In this document: one piece after another, positions 1 through 4,372 of the stretch
Position numbering within the stretch: the first letter of the stretch is position 1
How the letters are laid out: each line of letters starts with the position of its first letter
DNA from: Alphaproteobacteria bacterium
GTDB lineage: Bacteria; Pseudomonadota; Alphaproteobacteria; Rickettsiales; VGDC01
Direction: 5' to 3'
NCBI GenBank assembly: GCA_016869895.1
Contig: VGDC01000138.1
Span: forward strand, 1-5,872
Length of the DNA stretch: 5,872 bases
Position numbers and translations under genes: made by a program
Notes under the pieces: model-generated
Told to the model about the DNA's origin: nothing
What the model saw: only the letters and a program-made list of their open reading frames with translations
Database searches by the model: none

Positions 1-1
1 G

Positions 2-1663
2 ACAATCCTGCCGCCGCAGACCTTCGAGGTGGCCGAGGAACTGAAAGGCCGCAAACGCCGCGAGGAAGCGGGAAAGAAGCTTTACGACCTGATGAGCGAG
101 ACGCAATTCGCCACCTCGCCCTACCGCCGCACGGTCTACCGCTCCATACTGGACGCGATGCACATCCACGGTGGCAGCCACATCGCCTGTGAGGACATCA
201 ATCGCGCGCCGCTCTCCTTCCGGATGCTCGTGGCGCGGAGTATCATCTTAGGTAAAAAGCTGCGGAAAGACACGCGCCATGGCGACCCTGTGGGTCTGCT
301 GCTGCCCAGCGCGAATGCCACGCTGGTGGCTTTCCTCGGCCTCCACGCTTTCGGGCGTGTGCCTGCCATGTTGAACTTCTCGGCGGGAGCGGCGAACATC
401 ACCTCCGCCTGCAACACGGCGAAGCTGAAGCATGTGTTCACCTCGCGCAAATTCATCGAAGCGGGCAAGCTGGATTCACTGGTGCCCGCCATCCAGCTTT
501 CCGGCGCGAAACTGCATTATCTGGAGGACATCGCGCCGACGGTGAGCAAATTTGACAAGATTTATGGCCTGCTCGCGGCCTACACGTCCTGCCTGTGGCA
601 GCATATCCTGCCCGGCAGACCCGATGATTCCGCCGTTATCCTCTTCACCTCCGGTTCGGAGGGCGCGCCCAAGGGCGTGGTGCTTTCCCACACGAACCTC
701 ATGGCCAACCGCCATCAGGTGGCCGCGCGCATCGCCTTCGGCGCGCAGGATATCGTGTTCAACGCCATGCCGCTGTTCCACTCCTTCGGGCTGACGGGCG
801 CGACGCTACTGCCCATCACCGCCGGAGCGCGCGTGTTCTTCTACCCCTCGCCGCTGCATTACCGCATCGTGCCGGAGCTGACCTATGACACCAACGCCAC
901 GATTCTCTTCGGGACGGACACGTTCCTTGCGGGTTACGCCAAATTCGCCAATCCTTACGATTTCTACCGCGTGCGATTGGCGGTTTCCGGCGCAGAGAAG
1001 CTGAAAGACGAGACCCGCCGCGTCTATAGCGAGAAATACGGCGTGCGCATTCTGGAAGGTTACGGCGCGACCGAGACCGCGCCTGTCATCTCCGTGAACA
1101 CGCCCATGCAGAACAAGGCGGGAACGGTGGGGCGCATCCTGCCTGGCATGGAGTACCGCTTAGAGCCGATGCCCGGCATCGACGAAGGCGGCAAGCTTAT
1201 CGTCCGTGGCCCGAACGTCATGCGCGGTTACCTGCTGGCCGACAAGCCCGGCCAGCTGCAGCCCCCTGCGGATGGATGGTATGACACGGGCGACATCGTG
1301 AAAATCGATTCCGATGGCTTCGTGCATATCCTTGGCCGCGCCAAACGCTTCGCCAAAATCGGCGGGGAGATGGTGTCGCTGGCGGCGGTGGAAAGCTATT
1401 TGTCTAAGCTGTGGCCGGAAACGCCCCATGCCGTCGTGGCCATCCCCGACGACAAGAAAGGCGAACAACTTGTGCTCTTCACCGAGAAGAAAGGGGCGGA
1501 ACGCGCTGCTATCCTCGAATATGCCCGCGCGAACGGCATTCAGGAACTCTCCATCCCCAAGACCGTGAAGGTCATCGAGAAAATGCCGCTGCTGGGCACG
1601 GGGAAAGTGGATTATCCAGCGGTGCAGAAGCTGGTCAGTCAGAAGCAGGATGCATCCGCCTAG
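2..1663 (+). CDS. aas: Aas-type acyl-ACP synthetase / 2-acylglycerophosphoethanolamine acyltransferase, C-terminal ligase part (5' partial)
   Basis: The frame is open to the left edge, so the GTG at base 29 is an internal Val and the true start lies outside; 553 residues are visible. In E. coli, Aas re-acylates lysophosphatidylethanolamine at the inner membrane: a PlsC-like domain transfers the acyl group, and an AMP-forming ligase domain activates fatty acids and loads them on bound ACP. Only the ligase half is seen. Counting from the Thr codon at base 2, motifs are the phosphate-binding loop FTSGSEGAPKG (215-225), the stretch FYPSPLHYRIVPEL nearly identical to E. coli Aas as I recall it, EGYGATETAP (352-361), YDTGD (427-431), GRAKRFAKIGGEMVSL (445-460), and the catalytic Lys of GTGKVDYP (Lys535, codon 1604-1606). 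All are intact, so the domain should be active. In some proteobacteria the protein also carries an N-terminal MFS (LplT-like) part; this cannot be judged here. The 3' end overlaps the convergent VTT gene by 29 bp. Confidence 0.93.
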   Translation, partial: TILPPQTFEVAEELKGRKRREEAGKKLYDLMSETQFATSPYRRTVYRSILDAMHIHGGSHIACEDINRAPLSFRMLVARSIILGKKLRKDTRHGDPVGLLLPSANATLVAFLGLHAFGRVPAMLNFSAGAANITSACNTAKLKHVFTSRKFIEAGKLDSLVPAIQLSGAKLHYLEDIAPTVSKFDKIYGLLAAYTSCLWQHILPGRPDDSAVILFTSGSEGAPKGVVLSHTNLMANRHQVAARIAFGAQDIVFNAMPLFHSFGLTGATLLPITAGARVFFYPSPLHYRIVPELTYDTNATILFGTDTFLAGYAKFANPYDFYRVRLAVSGAEKLKDETRRVYSEKYGVRILEGYGATETAPVISVNTPMQNKAGTVGRILPGMEYRLEPMPGIDEGGKLIVRGPNVMRGYLLADKPGQLQPPADGWYDTGDIVKIDSDGFVHILGRAKRFAKIGGEMVSLAAVESYLSKLWPETPHAVVAIPDDKKGEQLVLFTEKKGAERAAILEYARANGIQELSIPKTVKVIEKMPLLGTGKVDYPAVQKLVSQKQDASA

Positions 1664-2342
1664 CCACATACGCGCCACCGGCGATAAGCACGGCGATGAG
1701 CGAGAGGGACAGCACAATCTCGAGCGAGAGCAGGTCGGACAGGGAATCTATCTCATCCAGCTGCGCACCCAAGTTCACGTATAATGCCGACATGGGGATG
1801 CGCCCCACCAGCGTCACCCAGACATAGGTAAACAGCGGCATGGCGGTGACACCCATCACCAGATTCACCACGGGGGACGGAATGACGGGGGCGATGCGCA
1901 GCAGCATCAGATACAGCACCCCATGCGCCGCAAGCCCTGCGTTTATCTGTGCGATGCGCTCCGGAAAACGCTCCACCACCAGCCCTTGCAGCAGCTTGCG
2001 GGAAATCAACATCCCCACCACCGCGCCGACAAGATTCGCGAAGCTCGCCATCAGGAAGCCTTCCCAGAAGGAGAACAGCGCGCCCGACAGCAGCAGGAAC
2101 AGGATGCCTCCGGGCAAATAGAACCCGATGAAGGTGACGAACAGCGTGAAATACAGCACACGGGAGAGGATGGGATTCTCCGCGAACCATGCTAAAGCCG
2201 CATCATGGCGCGCTTGGACATTCGCCAGCACCGCATCCTGATATTGCCCGAAGACCAGCGGCAGGACGACCAGCACCATCAACCCGACAAGCGCGGCGAT
2301 GAGGAGTTTGCGTTGGCGTAACTGGGTGAGAATAAAGCGCAT
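1635..2342 (-). CDS. TVP38/TMEM64 family (VTT/DedA superfamily) inner membrane protein
   Basis: 235 residues, a normal full length for the family. Hydrophobic segments lie at roughly 12-32, 60-90, 95-115, 143-165, 168-190 and 208-227. Two VTT hallmarks are visible: the glycine-rich block FYLPGGILFLLLSGALF (74-90), followed by a G-x-x-x-G-type helix ending in SRKLL; and the second block LLRIAPVIPSPVVN (147-160), followed by MGVTAMPLFTYVWVTLVGRIP. This matches the E. coli YdjX/YdjZ type. Related DedA and TMEM41B/VMP1 proteins are implicated in lipid or undecaprenyl-phosphate movement across membranes; the substrate of this one is unknown. The ATG at 2340-2342 has no clear Shine-Dalgarno sequence. 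The small membrane protein gene upstream ends only 32 bp away, so the two are probably co-transcribed and perhaps translationally linked. The gene end overlaps aas tail-to-tail, and I see no hairpin terminator for this transcript inside aas. Confidence 0.9.
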   Translation of the reverse strand: MRFILTQLRQRKLLIAALVGLMVLVVLPLVFGQYQDAVLANVQARHDAALAWFAENPILSRVLYFTLFVTFIGFYLPGGILFLLLSGALFSFWEGFLMASFANLVGAVVGMLISRKLLQGLVVERFPERIAQINAGLAAHGVLYLMLLRIAPVIPSPVVNLVMGVTAMPLFTYVWVTLVGRIPMSALYVNLGAQLDEIDSLSDLLSLEIVLSLSLIAVLIAGGAYVARRMHPASD

Positions 2343-2374
2343 GGGTTAGCTGATACACGTCAGGGCAGCAGAAA

Positions 2375-2629
2375 TCAATGCAGCTTCTGGTGTCTATCCG
2401 TATGACGGGGAATGAACATCTCGGCGATGACCGCATAGAACAGGTAGCATACGACCGCGCAGATACCCGCGACCAGTGGCGTCAATACGAAGGGGAACAA
2501 CCAGCTGGAACTGCCCAAAGAATCGCTCCACAATTCCACCATGCTTGTGATGCCCGTGACGGTGAGAAGCACGGTCAAAGCCAGTATGGAACAGATGAGG
2601 ATGATTCGGGTCGCGTAGTTGTCTCGCAT
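2375..2629 (-). CDS. Small two-helix membrane protein, hypothetical
   Basis: 84 residues; I do not recognise a named family. It has a short basic N-terminus (MRDNYATR), one hydrophobic helix at about 8-28, a polar loop with acidic residues (about 31-42, VELWSDSLGSSS), a second hydrophobic helix at about 44-70 and a basic, His-rich tail (PRHTDRHQKLH). This fits a two-pass inner membrane protein with both ends in the cytoplasm (positive-inside rule). The start is well supported: read on the - strand, an AGGAG Shine-Dalgarno lies five bases before the ATG. It is the first gene of a likely two-gene operon with the VTT gene 32 bp downstream, which suggests a shared role in the membrane, though no function can be assigned. 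The 195 bp upstream are divergent with a lipoprotein gene; I see no convincing -35/-10 pair there for either direction. Confidence 0.75.
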   Translation of the reverse strand: MRDNYATRIILICSILALTVLLTVTGITSMVELWSDSLGSSSWLFPFVLTPLVAGICAVVCYLFYAVIAEMFIPRHTDRHQKLH

Positions 2630-2824
2630 AAATACTCCTGATGCTTAATTCATTATTATGCAAGGCACTCCACAAATCCGCGAGGGGGGCGAATAGGTGA
2701 TTCCATAAAGCCACTATCAACGCAATTCTGCTTTCAATAGCACCACGCGGAAGGTTTTGGATTGCCGCAGCAGCCATCATCGTGTTAGCTGGGGGCAACT
2801 CATTCTCATCGAACAGGTATCGCC

Positions 2825-3007
2825 ATGCTCATCCGTCTTTCCGCCATCGCCCTTTCCGCTCTTCTGCTGGTGGCCTGCTCGAAGAACATGTCCATCAACG
2901 TCGCGCCGCCGGAATGCACGGTGGATGAGAAAAGCGACTGCTCCACCATCCGTCAGGAACCCAACGCCATGACCGATGAACCGTTCTTTCAGAAAGACCG
3001 GAAATAA
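2825..3007 (+). CDS. Small lipoprotein, hypothetical (60 aa)
   Basis: The first 18 residues form a lipoprotein signal peptide: Arg4, a hydrophobic core, and the lipobox L15-V16-A17-C18, so Cys18 should be lipidated and become the mature N-terminus. Residue +2 is Ser rather than Asp, which by the E. coli Lol rule points to the outer membrane. The mature part is only 43 residues, hydrophilic, with two further cysteines (31 and 39, possibly a disulfide) and a charged end (FFQKDRK). I know no family for it. An AGG at 2815-2817, seven bases before the ATG, is a modest ribosome binding site. The entericidin-like gene follows 111 bp downstream on the same strand, with a weak possible terminator between them, so co-transcription is uncertain. 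A longer ORF in another frame here (2757-2972) looks like a shadow because it lacks a signal or recognisable motif. Confidence 0.75.
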   Translation: MLIRLSAIALSALLLVACSKNMSINVAPPECTVDEKSDCSTIRQEPNAMTDEPFFQKDRK

Positions 3008-3023
3008 CCTTTACGGGTTTTTT
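3006..3023 (+). terminator. Weak possible intrinsic terminator after the small lipoprotein gene
   Basis: AACC (3006-3009) can pair with GGTT (3016-3019) around a six-base loop, followed by a T tract ending at 3023. The stem is only 4 bp and begins inside the stop codon. GGGT at 3015-3018 could instead pair with ACCC just downstream. It may be only a pause or partial terminator. Confidence 0.3.
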
Positions 3024-3081
3024 ATACCCCATCCTTCTCCTGCCCACAGACCCTTTACCCCCTCGCCCCTAAAGTGAGGGT

Positions 3082-3098
3082 ATAGGCGTCGTGCCTAT
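3082..3098 (+). promoter_or_regulatory. Perfect inverted repeat upstream of the entericidin gene
   Basis: ATAGGC (3082-3087), GTCGT, GCCTAT (3093-3098) is a perfect 6-bp inverted repeat with a 5-base spacer. It ends eight bases before the Shine-Dalgarno AGGAG. As RNA it would be a small hairpin in the 5' leader just ahead of the ribosome landing site; as DNA it could be a dyad operator. A second, weaker dyad, CCCT/AGGG, lies directly upstream at 3067-3080. The role is unknown. Confidence 0.4.
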
Positions 3099-3106
3099 CA
3101 GCAATC

Positions 3107-3111
3107 AGGAG
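3107..3111 (+). promoter_or_regulatory. Ribosome binding site that decides the entericidin start
   Basis: AGGAG sits one base before an ATG at 3113 and seven bases before the in-frame ATG at 3119. One base is too close for initiation, so the second ATG is the likely start. This also gives a standard signal peptide beginning MKTLF. Confidence 0.75.
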
Positions 3112-3118
3112 AATGACT

Positions 3119-3253
3119 ATGAAGACCCTTTTCACCACGCTCATCGCCCTCGTCGCACTGGTCGGCGTTTCTGCATGCAACACCATCGAAGGTGCTGGCA
3201 AAGACATCGAAGCCGGTGGCGATAAAATCGAGAAAGCCGCAGCGAAGAATTAA
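3119..3253 (+). CDS. Entericidin A/B family lipoprotein (EcnB-like, 44 aa)
   Basis: A 44-residue protein: a signal peptide with Lys2 and a hydrophobic core, a lipobox V17-S18-A19-C20, then a short mature peptide CNTIEGAGKDIEAGGDKIEK with an Ala/Lys tail. The pattern C-N-T, G-x-G-x-D-I and G-G-x-x-I is the entericidin signature. The GG after DI is closer to E. coli EcnB (bacteriolytic lipoprotein) than to EcnA (antidote). Family members are small outer-membrane-type lipoproteins, in E. coli a stationary-phase and osmotically controlled toxin/antidote pair; in other proteobacteria they are often single, of unclear role. Asn at +2 is compatible with outer membrane sorting. The length matches the family (about 40-50 residues), so the gene is complete. 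No second entericidin is visible; the upstream 60-residue lipoprotein lacks the signature. About 130 bases of structured sequence and a strong terminator follow. Confidence 0.9.
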   Translation: MKTLFTTLIALVALVGVSACNTIEGAGKDIEAGGDKIEKAAAKN

Positions 3254-3424
3254 TCTTCCGCTGTTCGCTCAGGTGCAACTGAATTCCGGTCCGGGCAACG
3301 CCCTCTTCCTGGTTGCATCGATTGAGGCCCTTTCGTCGGGACGCGCCGCACGCTCCCGAAAGGATCGCCCGGAACTCGGATAAGTGGGGTTTGCTTCCTC
3401 CGCGGGAGCAACCCCACTTTTTTT
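3254..3424 (+). ncRNA. Candidate structured RNA: long 3' UTR of the entericidin mRNA or an independent small RNA
   Basis: This stretch has no credible ORF but strong pairing potential. A closing helix joins TCCG..GTTC (3257-3266) with GAAC.CGGA (3372-3380), 8 bp with a small internal loop. Inside are two hairpins. Hairpin A pairs GGTGCAAC (3272-3279) with GTTGCATC (3312-3319), one G-U, and encloses GGGC-AAC-GCCC (3293-3303). Hairpin B pairs CCTTTC (3329-3334) plus GGGA (3338-3341) with TCCC plus GAAAGG (3354-3363), has a three-base bulge, and is extended by GCG/CGC at the tip. A strong intrinsic terminator follows at once. The layout, closed three-way junction plus terminator, is what a stand-alone sRNA or a 3'-UTR-derived sRNA would show. 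I could not match it to 6S, SRP, tmRNA or RNase P by eye. No clear promoter is seen inside the entericidin gene. The 5' end is a guess. Confidence 0.35.
3382..3424 (+). terminator. Strong intrinsic terminator
   Basis: AAGTGGGGTT (3382-3391) pairs perfectly with AACCCCACTT (3410-3419). After a one-base bulge the stem continues with GCT/AGC and CC/GG around a short loop. A run of T from 3418 to 3424 follows. It works on the + strand only, since the other side lacks a T tract. It ends the entericidin transcript or the candidate RNA and insulates the response regulator promoter about 30 bp downstream. The upper hairpin carries CTTCCTCC (3394-3401), which resembles an anti-Shine-Dalgarno sequence. 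Confidence 0.92.
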
Positions 3425-3451
3425 ATATCCTCTGCCCAAATGTGATTTCCG

Positions 3452-3460
3452 TGTTATACT
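3452..3460 (+). promoter_or_regulatory. Extended -10 promoter for the response regulator gene
   Basis: TG-T-TATACT: TATACT at 3455-3460 matches five of six bases of the sigma-70 -10 consensus and carries the TG extension one base upstream. The hexamer 17 bases further up (CTGCCC, 3432-3437) is a poor -35, as is common for extended -10 promoters. It sits just behind the preceding terminator and would start transcription near 3467, leaving a leader of about 100 nt. Confidence 0.5.
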
Positions 3461-3523
3461 CCTAAGAGGAAAAGATTTTTTCTCCTTTATGCTTTGCCTT
3501 ATGGCTTATTTACACGCGCCACA

Positions 3524-3540
3524 GCATACTGGGCATACTG
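3524..3540 (+). repeat. Short tandem direct repeat in the response regulator leader
   Basis: GCATACTG occurs at 3524-3531 and again at 3533-3540, a 9-bp period, between the proposed promoter and the ribosome binding site. OmpR/PhoB-family regulators often bind direct repeats with a period near 11 bp, so an autoregulatory site is possible. The position downstream of the start and the 9-bp period argue against it, and chance is not excluded. Confidence 0.35.
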
Positions 3541-3555
3541 TGCAACCAGAAATTC

Positions 3556-3560
3556 AAGGA
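3556..3560 (+). promoter_or_regulatory. Ribosome binding site of the response regulator gene
   Basis: AAGGA lies eight bases before the ATG at 3569. It favours that start over the upstream in-frame TTG at 3494, which has no such site and would add 25 residues with no receiver-domain character. Confidence 0.8.
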
Positions 3561-3568
3561 CTAAAGCA

Positions 3569-4309
3569 ATGAATCAGAAGAAAAACACTGTTCTGATCGT
3601 CGATGACGAACCGCAGATCCGTAAACTGCTGGGCATCACGCTGAACAACGAACAATTCAAGACCGTCGAATGCGACAACGGCAAGGAAGCCGTGCGTTTG
3701 GCAGCCAGCGTGAAGCCGGAACTCATCCTGCTCGACCTCGGCCTGCCCGATATCGACGGTCAGGAAGTCATCACCGCCATCCGCGAGTGGTCGCAGGTGC
3801 CCATCATCATCCTTTCCGTGCGTTCGGAAGACGATGAAGTCACCAAAGCGTTGAACTCCGGCGCGGATGACTATGTCACCAAGCCCTTCAACCCGAACGT
3901 GCTGCTGGCGCGCATCAACGCGAACCTGCGCAAAGCCGTGACCAAGGAAGCGGGCGAGCCGGAAATCGTGAACGGCAAGCTGCGTATGGATCTGGTGCGC
4001 CACGAAGTGTTCATCGACGGCGAAAAATCCGCTTTCACGCCGAAGGAATATGAACTGCTGCGCTACTTCATCACCCATCGCGGCAAGATGCTGACGCACA
4101 AACAGATTCTGCGTGATGTCTGGGGCCCTGCCCATGGCGACGACACACAGTATCTGCGCGTTTACGTCAGCCAGCTGCGCGAGAAGATCGAGAAGGATGC
4201 GTCCGACCCCGATTATATCGTCACCGAGCCCGGCATCGGCTACCGCATGGAAGTGTTCGACGCTGCCGCCGGAAAAGGCGACAACCTGAAAGTCGCCGCT
4301 GCGAACTAA
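3569..4309 (+). CDS. kdpE: KdpE-like OmpR/PhoB-family response regulator
   Basis: 246 residues, two domains. The receiver (about 6-122) has the acidic pocket Asp12/Asp13, phosphoacceptor Asp56 in LLDLGLPD, Ser83 in the switch position and Lys105 in TKPF; all needed residues are present. The DNA-binding winged helix (about 132-228) has TPKEYELL, the recognition-helix area and the ending DYIVTEPGIGYRM typical of the OmpR/PhoB class. The blocks DLGLPD, SVRSEDDE with SGADDYVTKPF, and VWGP followed by YLRVYVSQLREKIE resemble E. coli KdpE closely. KdpE is the cytoplasmic regulator of the kdp high-affinity potassium transporter, phosphorylated by KdpD. Neither kdpD nor kdpFABC is in the window and both flanks are unrelated, so it looks like an orphan regulator; the potassium role is a family-based guess. 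A short Ala/Lys-rich tail (about 231-246) follows the wing. It has its own promoter and terminator, so it is probably monocistronic. Confidence 0.88.
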   Translation: MNQKKNTVLIVDDEPQIRKLLGITLNNEQFKTVECDNGKEAVRLAASVKPELILLDLGLPDIDGQEVITAIREWSQVPIIILSVRSEDDEVTKALNSGADDYVTKPFNPNVLLARINANLRKAVTKEAGEPEIVNGKLRMDLVRHEVFIDGEKSAFTPKEYELLRYFITHRGKMLTHKQILRDVWGPAHGDDTQYLRVYVSQLREKIEKDASDPDYIVTEPGIGYRMEVFDAAAGKGDNLKVAAAN

Positions 4310-4323
4310 GCGTCTCGCAAAAC

Positions 4324-4361
4324 AAAAAGCCGGCCACCTCGCATGAAGTGGCCGGCTTTTT
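4324..4361. terminator. Bidirectional intrinsic terminator between convergent genes
   Basis: AAAAAGCCGGCCAC (4324-4337) pairs perfectly over 14 bp with GTGGCCGGCTTTTT (4348-4361) around a 10-base loop. The T run ends the response regulator transcript on +, and the A run is a T run on - for the peptidase gene, whose stop codon is 11 bp away. Confidence 0.95.
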
Positions 4362-4372
4362 CGCGCCTATCA

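Noticed and set aside
1160..1717. 185-codon - strand ORF inside aas
   Set aside because: It is antisense to the highly conserved ligase motifs and has no family resemblance, so it is a shadow of GC-rich codon use.
2394..2798. 134-codon - strand ORF over the small membrane protein gene and its upstream region
   Set aside because: The overlapping 84-residue frame has a strong ribosome binding site and two clean membrane helices; this frame has neither.
2630..2824. Divergent promoters between the small membrane protein and lipoprotein genes
   Set aside because: Candidate hexamers such as TTGCCG/TTAGCT on + and CATAAT on - match only one element or too few bases to be called.
3254..3381. Identity as 6S, SRP, tmRNA or RNase P RNA
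   Set aside because: I looked for the SRP GGAAGGAAGCAGCC-type core, the tmRNA tag and tRNA-like end, and RNase P signatures and found none; the 6S architecture (one long bulged rod) does not fit the branched fold, although this cannot be settled by eye.
3192..3383. 63-codon + strand ORF across the entericidin 3' half and the structured region
   Set aside because: It overlaps a confident gene in another frame, has no ribosome binding site or recognisable motif, and its sequence is better explained by RNA pairing.
3494..3568. Upstream TTG start adding 25 residues to the response regulator
   Set aside because: The ATG at 3569 has AAGGA eight bases before it and begins a normal receiver domain; the extension has no receiver-domain character and no ribosome binding site.
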